Shown piece after piece: positions 8,432 to 15,210 of a DNA stretch of 29,182 bases. Position numbers and translations under genes: made by a program. Below the pieces are notes generated by a model, which saw only the letters and a list, made by a program, of their open reading frames with translations, had not been told where the DNA came from and searched no databases. This stretch comes from Actinomycetota bacterium (GTDB lineage: Bacteria > Actinomycetota > CADDZG01 > WHSQ01), in NCBI GenBank assembly GCA_016781115.1, contig JADDQX010000009.1, forward strand, positions 611 to 29,792, in the 5' to 3' direction. Each line of letters begins with the position of its first letter. The stretch's first letter is position 1.

Positions 8432-9589
8432 TCAGGAGGTGGCGGTTCCTGCCTGTTCCAACTCCCGCGCTGGCCCGGTACCGACGCCGCAGGTCGGACA
8501 GCTCGGGTCGCGCCGCACCTTCACCTCGGCGAACTTCGTCGTCTGAGCGTCGAACGTCAACAGCCGCCCCACCAGGGGGTCGCCGTACCCGACGATGAGC
8601 TTCAGTGCCTCGTTAGCTTGGAGACACCCAACGATGCCCGGGAGCACGCCCAGGACGCCTGCCTCGCTTCAGGTGGGGGCCAGCTCTGGCGGCGGAGCCT
8701 CTGGATAGAGGCAGCGGTAACAGGGGCCCTCGTACGGGACGAAGGTGGAGGCCATGCCCTCGAAGCGGAAGATCGAGCCGTGGATGACCGGCTTTCGCAG
8801 CGCGACCGCCGCATCGTTCACCGCGTAGCGCGTTTCGAAGTTGTCGCAGCCGTCGACCACGACGTCGTACTGCGCCAGAAGCTCCTCCGCGTTGGAGGCA
8901 TCGATCCTGAAGGGGTGGAGGACCACGTCGATGTCCGGGTTGAGCTTGTCGATCTCCTCCTTGGCCGACTCTGCCTTCAGCATCCCGATGCGTTCGGTGT
9001 TGTGGATCACCTGGCGTTGAAGGTTGCTCGCCTCCACGACGTCGGAGTCGACGATGCCGATCGTGCCCACCCCGGCCGCCGCCAGGTAGAGGAGCGCAGG
9101 AGATCCCAGGCCGCCCGCGCCGATCGCGAGCACCTTGGAGTTGAGTAGGTCGAGCTGACCCTTCTCTCCCACCTCCGGAAGGATGAGGTGGCGCGAGTAG
9201 CGGTCACGCTGCTCTTGATTCAGAACCTTCGGCACGGTGAAGTCGAAGCCGAGGTCCTTCCAGCGCGAGAAGCCGCCGGCCATGCTGGTGACGTTGGTGT
9301 AGCCCAGCTCCTTCATCATCTTCGCGGAGAAGGCGCTCCGGACCCCGCCGGCGCAATAGACGACGACCTCGGCGCCCTTGTCGGGGAGCACGTCTTCGAT
9401 CCGGCTCTCGAAGTGCGCTCTGGACAGGTGCGCGGCCCCCGGGATCGCGCCGTTGGCGACCTCGTCCTGCTCGCGCACGTCGAGCAGGTGGAAGCGCTCG
9501 CGACGATCGAGCCTCTCTTTGATCTGCTGCGGCGTCACCTCGCCGACGTCGGCTTTCGCCTGGCGAAGGAGGTCTCGGAAGTTACTCAT
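8432..9589 (-). CDS. moeB: rhodanese-MoeB/ThiF E1-like fusion with in-frame TGA, candidate selenoprotein
   Basis: Reading through one TGA gives 385 residues. An N-terminal rhodanese domain (about 14-115) has catalytic C79 in YCAGGVRS. A MoeB/ThiF adenylyltransferase domain follows (about 123-385), with GAGGLGS (157-163), D181 after the second strand, NLQRQ (189-193), and DGCDNFETRY. The zinc site uses C290/C293 (CYRC) and C364/C367 (CPTC). Such enzymes adenylate the C-terminus of a small sulfur-carrier protein, and the rhodanese supplies persulfide sulfur. Residue 307 is the TGA, in the context APT-TGA-SEAGVLGV; homologues that I know carry Cys at this site (PSCAEAGVLG). Stopping there would give 306 residues lacking the second zinc pair. 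The rhodanese is N-terminal, unlike the C-terminal placement in MoeZ/MOCS3. Selenocysteine is inferred; a nonsense mutation or sequencing error is the alternative. Confidence 0.85.
8637..8654 (-). promoter_or_regulatory. possible bacterial SECIS-like stem-loop after the in-frame TGA
   Basis: Starting 15 bases after the TGA, the mRNA reads CCUGGG CGUGCU CCCGGG. This folds into a 6-bp stem (one G-U pair) with a 6-base loop that contains GU. Bacterial SECIS hairpins sit within the coding region, with the loop roughly 16-37 bases after UGA, and favour G near the loop start. Position and size fit, but GC-rich coding sequence forms such hairpins often. This is weak support on its own. Confidence 0.35.
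8669..8671 (-). other. in-frame TGA, candidate selenocysteine codon (residue 307)
   Basis: The minus strand reads GCC CCC ACC TGA AGC GAG GCA. Reading phase is the same on both sides, and both sides match the MoeB/ThiF family, so this is neither a frameshift nor a gene end. The position equals the conserved crossover-loop cysteine of E1-like enzymes (thioester cysteine of MOCS3/UBA4; persulfide cysteine of ThiF). TGA is used as an ordinary stop by several other genes here, including the true stop of this gene at 8432-8434, so a reassigned code is not the explanation. Confidence 0.65.
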
Positions 9590-9600
9590 ATATGCACGTG

Positions 9601-9623
9601 ATTATAGTGCCTAAGTACCTAGG
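9601..9623 (-). promoter_or_regulatory. promoter-like TATAAT and 14-bp dyad before rhodanese-moeB
   Basis: On the minus strand a perfect TATAAT (9606-9601) lies 11 bases before the ATG at 9589, which would give a nearly leaderless transcript. Immediately upstream is a 14-bp imperfect dyad CCTAGGTACTTAGG (9623-9610; 12 of 14 positions symmetric) where a -35 element or operator would sit; it overlaps the mycoredoxin stop codon. This AT-rich patch stands out from its GC-rich surroundings. No TTGACA-like -35 is present. Confidence 0.45.
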
Positions 9624-9867
9624 CGGAGACGAGCGCCGCCTCGATCTCGCGGAGCGACGGGTTCACGAGGAGCTCGCCCCCCACCTCGACCGTCGGCACC
9701 GTGCGGTACCCCCCCGTCTTCTCGATGATCCGGTCATCGTAGGAGCCGTCCCGGTCCAGGTCGATCTCCTCGTAAGAGATGCCCGCCTCTTCCAGCTGCC
9801 GCTTGAGGCGCCGGCAGTAGCCACACCAGGTGGTGGAGTACATCGTCACGATCGGCGTAGAGCTCAT
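9619..9867 (-). CDS. mycoredoxin (glutaredoxin-fold, CGYC)
   Basis: The protein has 82 residues. It is a glutaredoxin-like fold with redox motif TTWCGYC (C15, C18), cis-proline in YRTVPTV (P58) and the GGELLVNPS segment typical of actinobacterial mycoredoxin Mrx1. Mrx1 reduces mycothiol mixed disulfides on proteins, which implies a mycothiol-type thiol pool (an inference). The start is ATG 9867, chosen because AAGGAA lies 4 bases upstream and because the frame further upstream (to 9978) adds a tail not seen in the family. It precedes the rhodanese-MoeB gene by 29 bases on the same strand, so reading through from the mycoredoxin promoter is possible. It is divergent from the alcohol dehydrogenase. 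Confidence 0.9.
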   Translation of the reverse strand: MSSTPIVTMYSTTWCGYCRRLKRQLEEAGISYEEIDLDRDGSYDDRIIEKTGGYRTVPTVEVGGELLVNPSLREIEAALVSA

Positions 9868-10035
9868 CCATTTCCTTTTTGCCCGTTTCGCGTTCAAGAT
9901 AAGCGCCCTGATGGCCGCCGACTCCAGCCCCGGTTGCTTCCGCGACCACGTCGCTGCTCCGAGGAACCTTTCTCGCATCGGGTTCTATCCCGGTTGCCCC
10001 CGGCGAGCGCGGCTCGCCACCGGGCGACAGACGCC
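9868..10035. promoter_or_regulatory. divergent intergenic region with hairpin before the alcohol dehydrogenase
   Basis: These 168 bases separate the mycoredoxin and alcohol dehydrogenase starts and must hold both promoters. A 7-bp inverted repeat GGCGAGC / GCTCGCC (10002-10008 and 10012-10018) with a 3-base loop sits 18 bases before the dehydrogenase ATG. No Shine-Dalgarno-like sequence is visible there. The hairpin could be an operator or a leader structure. No -10/-35 pair is convincing. Confidence 0.3.
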
Positions 10036-11091
10036 ATGAGAGCCGTCGTCTACGCGGGCGATGGGACCGTCAGGGTCGACGACATTCCCGAGCCGGAGAT
10101 CACAGAGGTCGGCGACGTAATAGTCGAGGTGCGCAAGACGGCCATCTGTGGGTCGGATCTGCATCTGCTGGACGGAAAGACACCGGGCATGCGCCCCGGC
10201 GGGGTGATCGGGCACGAGTTCATCGGCAAGGTCGCAGAGCTGGGGGCGAACGTGTTCAAGCATCACCAAGACACGCGGGTGCTGGGCTCGTTCTTGATCT
10301 CCTGTGGCGCCTGCAGACACTGCATCGCGCGGCGCTTCAATTTCTGCACGAACCGCAGGGCTCTGGGGCTCGGGACGCTCACCGGCGACCTCGACGGCGC
10401 GCAGGCGGAGTACGTGCGGGTTCCGAACGCGGACGTCAACCTGCGGCTCCTAGGCGGCGCGCTGTCGGGACTCAGCGACGAAGAGGCCTTGTTCGGCGGC
10501 GACATCTTGGCGACCGGGTTCTATGCAGCCTCGTTGAGCGAGATCAAGCGCGATGACGTGGTGGTGGTGATCGGAGCAGGTCCGGTCGGGCTCTTCTGCG
10601 CGGCCGCGGCCGGTCGTTTCTCGCCGTCGAAGGTGCTGCTGTTGGATCAAGACCCGGCGCGGGTCGCGTTCGCGCGAGAGCAGATGGGCCTCGACGCGAT
10701 CGACGTGTCGTCGAGCGACGCTCAAGCCGAGGTGGCCGCGGCGACGGAAGGAACGATGGCCGACGTTGCCATGGATGCGGTTGGCTCGGTCATCGCCGTC
10801 AAGGACGCGATGAAGTGCGTGCGCGATGGGGGCCGCGTCACCGTCGTGGGCGTGTACGGCGCGGAACGCTACGAGCTCCCGATGGGCGTCGCCTGGGTGC
10901 GCGGCATCGACCTCCGGTTCTCCGGGATGGCGAACGTGCACGCCCACTGGGACGACGCGCTGCTGGCCGTCGCGAAGGGCGACCTGGACCCGACGAAGGC
11001 GATCACGCACCGCCTTTCCTTAGACCAAGCTGAAGAGGGCTACGCGCTCTTCAGAGCCCGCGAGGCGATGAAGGTAGTCCTCACGCCTTAG
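10036..11091 (+). CDS. zinc-dependent alcohol dehydrogenase (MDR family)
   Basis: The protein has 351 residues. Catalytic-zinc ligands are C38 (ICGSD), H60 and E61 (GHEF). Structural-zinc cysteines are C90, C93, C96 and C104 (CGACRHC and FC). The Rossmann motif GAGPVG lies at 180-185, followed by LLLDQD, whose acidic residue favours NAD. The enzyme oxidises an alcohol or aldehyde adduct; the substrate is not determinable. The start at ATG 10036 was chosen because MRAVVYAG begins the family's first strand. The open frame extends upstream to 9592, but that part is antisense to mycoredoxin and matches nothing. It ends 9 bases before the convergent subtilase-CAP gene. Confidence 0.93.
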   Translation: MRAVVYAGDGTVRVDDIPEPEITEVGDVIVEVRKTAICGSDLHLLDGKTPGMRPGGVIGHEFIGKVAELGANVFKHHQDTRVLGSFLISCGACRHCIARRFNFCTNRRALGLGTLTGDLDGAQAEYVRVPNADVNLRLLGGALSGLSDEEALFGGDILATGFYAASLSEIKRDDVVVVIGAGPVGLFCAAAAGRFSPSKVLLLDQDPARVAFAREQMGLDAIDVSSSDAQAEVAAATEGTMADVAMDAVGSVIAVKDAMKCVRDGGRVTVVGVYGAERYELPMGVAWVRGIDLRFSGMANVHAHWDDALLAVAKGDLDPTKAITHRLSLDQAEEGYALFRAREAMKVVLTP

Positions 11092-11100
11092 TTGGCTGGT

Positions 11101-14004
11101 TCAACAACGCGGCATCCGCAAGGTGGTAGCGGGATCGGTCGAGCCGGAGAAGATGACCGTCACCCATAGCCGGCCATCGCGCTCGATGGCGCCGACGCCG
11201 ACGTGGGTGAAGCCGCGCGACAGGATGTTGTCTCGGTGTGCGGTCGAGTTCATGAAAGCTTGCTGGAGGGCATCCACGCCCTGCCCCACCGCGATGTTCT
11301 CGCCCAGTCTCGACCAGCCAACCACGCGGGAGCCGAGCTGATCGGAGGGGCTGTGAGACAGCGACTGCGTCGCCACCATGTCCCGCGTGTGGCGACGGGC
11401 GACCTTCGAGAGCTCGGGGTCGAGCTTCAGCGAAGGCGACGCTGCCTCGGCGCGAGCGGCATTGGTCAACTGCGCGAACTGAGATTCGGATGGCCTGAAC
11501 GTCCAGCACGAGCTCGACGCAGCTGCACCGACCGAGTCGACATCGGGTTCCGCCTGCGCGGACGAGGTGACATGGCTATGCCGGGCTGTGGCTTTAGCGC
11601 GGGGGCAGGCCGAGGTCGCGGCAGCCACCACCACGTATCGCCCCGGCCGGTCCTTCAGGCGGATCTTGAAGTTCCCGGCGACATCGGTCCGGGCGGTGGC
11701 CACCCGTGCCCCGTTGCGCTTCAAGATCACCGAAATGCCTGAGCGGCAGGCTTCCGAGTCGGCGGTGACGACCCCCGTCGCCACCACATGTCTCCGGAGC
11801 GTCAGGCCGAGCGACCTCACCGGCGCCGGCTCGTCGCCGCTGGGGCTGGGAGACGGCGTCGGGGCGGGTGACGCGGGAGCGGGTGACGCGGGGGCGGGTG
11901 ACGCGGGAGCGGGAGCGGGAGACGCGGGAGACGCGGGAGCGGGAGCCTGCGGGGCGGGCTCCTCCGGCACAGGTGTCGGCGAGGTGGTGGCAGGGGTACG
12001 CGATGGTGCGGGCGACGGGGGTAGTTGCTCGCTCTGCGTGAACGAGGGCGCAGGCGTAGGGGTCGCGACAACTCTGGGCTCCGGCTCGATCGGGACCGCG
12101 GCGACCTGCTGAAGTGACCGGAAGAGGTTCAGCCGCCCACCCGTGACCGTCTTGCCCGCCAAAGCGGGTATGGCGACGGCTCCCTTCAGCAGCGCAGACT
12201 TAACCCGCGCCGCGTCGAGGCCGGGACTCGCCGCCTCCAAGATCGCCGCGGCCCCCGCCACATGTGGCGTGGCCATCGAGGTCCCGGAAAAGGTCGCCAG
12301 CTCGCTTCCGGAATAGCTGGTACCGACGCATGCCACCTGTACGTCGTCAAGGTCGGCGCCCTGTCCGACGATCCCGTCGCCGTCCGCGACGAGCCGGAAT
12401 CGGATCAGAACCCCGCTCCTGCCGTCGAATCGCGAGAGGTCCGCCGAGACCTCGCTCCAGCGACCGCCCGACGATCCCGTCCAGGAGCCCAGGCCTGTCC
12501 AAGTTGTTCCGTCGGCAGATCCTTCTGCTACGAGTCGATCGTCATTCGCCTCCACGTCGAGACGAAGCGCGGAGCGGAGCCGGCATCCTGCGCCGCCGCG
12601 AAGGTCGGCGCCGTTCCGCATCTGGACCGACGCGTTCACGCCGGCGGTGTACGGGCCGTCGGGATTGTCGGCGAGATAGCTCCCGTAGTTATCGGTGGCG
12701 AGACCCCAGGTGGGCTGCGCGCTCCACCGGTCACTGAAGCCGGTCTCGAACGAATCGCGGAACGGCACCGTCTGGCTCGGGACCGTGCTCAAGATCCCCG
12801 ATCCCGGGGCGCCGAGGTCGACGTTCGTCGCGCCGTAGTTCGAGAAGCTGGAGAGCTGATCCCCCTGCGTCATCGACCCCACGCACACGATGTTCGACGA
12901 CGCGTAGTTGCACGGGTACGACGGCACCTGATCGTTGTTGGTCGATTCGTTGCCTGCGGCTACCACGAACAACGTCCCGGGCCAACGCTCGATCGCGTCG
13001 GCGAGAGATCTGGAGGAAGAAGGACCGCCGAGGCTGGCGTTCACGACATCGATGCCCATCGCGCCCGCGTAGGAGAAAGCGGACGTGATGCTCGACGTGG
13101 TTCCCGACCCGTCCGCGTCCAGCACGCGCAGAGGAACGAGATCAACATTCCAGCTAACACCGGTGACGCCTAGGCCATTGTCGCCCACGGCGCCAACGGT
13201 CCCCGCGACGTGGGTCCCGTGTCCATGAAGATCGAGCGGATCGTTGTCGCGAGCTACCCAGTCCCAGCCACGGAAGTCGTCCACGTAGCCGTTGCCGTCG
13301 TCGTCTACGCCGTTGATCTCCTTCCCTCCACCCGACTCCGCCGGATTGCTCCAGATGTTCGGCGCCAGGTCGGGGTGGTCGTAGGCGACGCCGGTGTCGA
13401 CGATCGCTACTTCGACCTGGTCCGCACCCGTAGTGACCTGCCACGACTCGGGCGCGTCCACGTCGGTGTTGCCAGGGTTCTGAAGTCCCCACAGACTGGA
13501 GAAGCGAGGATCGTTCGGCGCGATCACGCCGGCGGTGTAGATGTGATCGGGCTCCGCGTAAGCAACGGCGGGATCACCGCCGATTCTGCGTCTTGCTTCC
13601 TCCACACTCACTCCAGCAGGAAGGGCAAGAAGTTCCGCTCCCGGGATCGGCAGTTCGCGGAGCAGCCGGGCGCCGAGATCCCGCCGTACGCCGCCGCGCG
13701 CCGCTTCTGAGGCATCGGAGCGAAAACGCACGATGACACGGCCTTGGACGAACGGCTGGTCGGAGTCCGCGATCGCGCTGCTGCCGGGTCCCGCTTCGAT
13801 CAGAGGTGGCGATCCGGCTCCCGGAACCTTTGCAGCATCGTTAGGTTGATCGTCGATGACCCGCTGGCTGATCGCGGGACTGAACGTCCTCGCGGAGCCC
13901 GGGCCCTGATCGGGTGGCTCAGCGTCGTAGGTGACCGCGACGACGCCGGAGATGACTGCCACCGCGATCGTCACAGCGAGAACAAGCTTGGTGCGCGTGG
14001 TCAC
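11101..14004 (-). CDS. exported subtilase with inserted beta-sandwich domain, Pro/Ala linker and C-terminal CAP domain
   Basis: The protein has 967 residues. An N-terminal signal or anchor helix lies at 7-25. An I9-like prodomain (about 84-158) precedes an S8 catalytic domain with D203 (AIVDTG), H262 (HGHGTHVAGT), N352 (AAGN) and S576 (GTSMATPHVAG). Between N352 and S576 is an inserted domain (about 413-560, with DSFE and Trp-rich strands) resembling MAM or jelly-roll modules. Then come a Pro/Ala/Ser linker (640-730), a carboxypeptidase-regulatory-like beta domain (about 733-808) and a CAP/SCP domain (842-955) with H884, E902 (GENIA) and H923 (HRDNIL). The GTG start has GAGGAAGAG just upstream. 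It begins 12 bases after the HD-GYP gene, at the end of the signalling run, so it may be an output of it. Confidence 0.9.
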   Translation of the reverse strand: MTTRTKLVLAVTIAVAVISGVVAVTYDAEPPDQGPGSARTFSPAISQRVIDDQPNDAAKVPGAGSPPLIEAGPGSSAIADSDQPFVQGRVIVRFRSDASEAARGGVRRDLGARLLRELPIPGAELLALPAGVSVEEARRRIGGDPAVAYAEPDHIYTAGVIAPNDPRFSSLWGLQNPGNTDVDAPESWQVTTGADQVEVAIVDTGVAYDHPDLAPNIWSNPAESGGGKEINGVDDDGNGYVDDFRGWDWVARDNDPLDLHGHGTHVAGTVGAVGDNGLGVTGVSWNVDLVPLRVLDADGSGTTSSITSAFSYAGAMGIDVVNASLGGPSSSRSLADAIERWPGTLFVVAAGNESTNNDQVPSYPCNYASSNIVCVGSMTQGDQLSSFSNYGATNVDLGAPGSGILSTVPSQTVPFRDSFETGFSDRWSAQPTWGLATDNYGSYLADNPDGPYTAGVNASVQMRNGADLRGGAGCRLRSALRLDVEANDDRLVAEGSADGTTWTGLGSWTGSSGGRWSEVSADLSRFDGRSGVLIRFRLVADGDGIVGQGADLDDVQVACVGTSYSGSELATFSGTSMATPHVAGAAAILEAASPGLDAARVKSALLKGAVAIPALAGKTVTGGRLNLFRSLQQVAAVPIEPEPRVVATPTPAPSFTQSEQLPPSPAPSRTPATTSPTPVPEEPAPQAPAPASPASPAPAPASPAPASPAPASPAPTPSPSPSGDEPAPVRSLGLTLRRHVVATGVVTADSEACRSGISVILKRNGARVATARTDVAGNFKIRLKDRPGRYVVVAAATSACPRAKATARHSHVTSSAQAEPDVDSVGAAASSSCWTFRPSESQFAQLTNAARAEAASPSLKLDPELSKVARRHTRDMVATQSLSHSPSDQLGSRVVGWSRLGENIAVGQGVDALQQAFMNSTAHRDNILSRGFTHVGVGAIERDGRLWVTVIFSGSTDPATTLRMPRC
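11866..11946. repeat. short tandem repeat encoding the Pro-Ala-Ser linker
   Basis: Three 15-base units GGGTGACGCGGGAGC (11866-11910, one with a single change) are followed by 6-base GGGAGC units and 9-base GGGAGACGC units up to 11946. On the coding strand they are in frame and give PASPA-type pentapeptides in the linker between the protease and the C-terminal domains of the subtilase-CAP protein. Copy number can be expected to vary between strains. Confidence 0.8.
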
Positions 14005-14016
14005 GGCTCTTCCTCG

Positions 14017-15210
14017 CTATGCCGATTTCGCCTGGGGCGAAGGATCGAGGGCGGGTGGCGTCCCGAGGGGACGCTCTGCCGCTCCAGCATCGCGAGGGTG
14101 GATCTCCGGCGGAACGTCGTCCAACTCATCTTTCACCCGCAGGATCTCGTCGAGGGCGTCGAAGAACGCATCGAGCATGGCCGCGTCGAAGTGAGTTCCT
14201 CTTCCCTGGCGCAACACGTCGAGCGCTTCGATCAAGTTGAAGGCTTTGCGATAGACGCGGTCCGTCGTCAGCGCGTCGAAGACGTCGGCGATCGCCGCGA
14301 CCCGCCCCTCGAACGGGATCTGATCGCCGGCGAGGCAGCGGGGGTATCCGGTGCCGTCCACCTTCTCGTGATGGGTCCACGCGATAGTCGCGCCCACCTC
14401 TCCGAGCTCCGAGCGCGTGCCGGACAGGATGCGATGGCCGATGCTCGCGTGCTCCTGCATCGCGCGGTACTCCTCCGGAGTCAGCCGGCCCGGCTTCAAC
14501 AGGATCCGGTCCGGGATCCCGATCTTCCCGACGTCGTGCATCTGGCTCGCCACCCTGATCAACTCCGCTCGCTCGGCGTCCTCGCCGAGGTGCCGGGCGA
14601 GGATCTCGCAGTATCGGCTCATCCGCTGCACGTGCAGCGCCGTCTCTTCGTCTCGGTACTCGGCCGCGATCGAGAGCCGATTGATCGTCTCCTCGCGCGA
14701 CATACGCAGCTCGTTCTGGGTCTCCTCCAGCCTCTGCACCGCGGTCCACAACTCGGAGGTCCTATGCCGAACCTTCTCCTCCAACAGGTCCTTCTGGTTC
14801 AAGACCTCGCGATGCAGGGACCGGATCCTGAGCAGGTTCTCGATCCGAAGAAGCACCTCGACGCGGTCGAACGGCTTCGGGAGGAAGTCGCTGGCGCCGG
14901 CGGAGAGAGCCCTCTGCTTCGTAGGTGAGGTGGCGTCCGCCGTCAGGACGAGGATCGGCAGGTAATCGGCGGGTGGAACCAGTGGTCGGAGTTTCTCCAT
15001 GACCTCGAACCCGTCCATGTGAGGCATGTGGAGATCCAACAAGACGAGATCCGGAAGCGACGCGGCGGCGAGCTGCACGGCTTCTCTAGGATCGGTCGTA
15101 CTCACGACGTGCATGTAGCCCTGCAACCGCAGCAGCTTCTCCAGAAGGACGACGTTCTGCCGTTGATCGTCGACCACGAGGATCGTGGCCTGGTCGAACT
15201 GGATCTTCAC
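14017..15210 (-). CDS. response regulator with HD-GYP domain (probable c-di-GMP phosphodiesterase)
   Basis: The protein has 397 residues. An N-terminal receiver (5-125) carries phospho-acceptor D59 (LLDLHMP) and the conserved lysine in FLPKPFD. A coiled-coil linker (about 135-175) leads to an HD-GYP domain (about 175-350). There, metal and signature residues are complete: H225-D226 (HDVGKIGIPD), the EHASIGH helix (253-259), H280-H281, and GTGYP (286-290). HD-GYP proteins hydrolyse c-di-GMP. The GTG start overlaps the stop of the hybrid kinase by 4 bases, so the two are translationally coupled and very probably a cognate pair. The tail after 365 is Pro-rich and variable. Confidence 0.95.
   Translation of the reverse strand: MKIQFDQATILVVDDQRQNVVLLEKLLRLQGYMHVVSTTDPREAVQLAAASLPDLVLLDLHMPHMDGFEVMEKLRPLVPPADYLPILVLTADATSPTKQRALSAGASDFLPKPFDRVEVLLRIENLLRIRSLHREVLNQKDLLEEKVRHRTSELWTAVQRLEETQNELRMSREETINRLSIAAEYRDEETALHVQRMSRYCEILARHLGEDAERAELIRVASQMHDVGKIGIPDRILLKPGRLTPEEYRAMQEHASIGHRILSGTRSELGEVGATIAWTHHEKVDGTGYPRCLAGDQIPFEGRVAAIADVFDALTTDRVYRKAFNLIEALDVLRQGRGTHFDAAMLDAFFDALDEILRVKDELDDVPPEIHPRDAGAAERPLGTPPALDPSPQAKSA

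Noticed and set aside
8432..9589. Alternative genetic code (TGA read as Trp) or frameshift as the cause of the moeB interruption
   Set aside because: TGA ends several other genes in the window and Trp uses TGG; the reading phase is identical before and after the codon. Also, the family has Cys, not Trp, at this position.
9592..10035. Possible 148-codon N-terminal extension of the alcohol dehydrogenase
   Set aside because: It is antisense to mycoredoxin and its leader. The recognised dehydrogenase begins at ATG 10036.
11866..11946. CRISPR-like or mobile repeat
   Set aside because: The units are contiguous, 6-15 bases long, in frame, and encode a Pro-Ala-Ser linker. There are no spacers.
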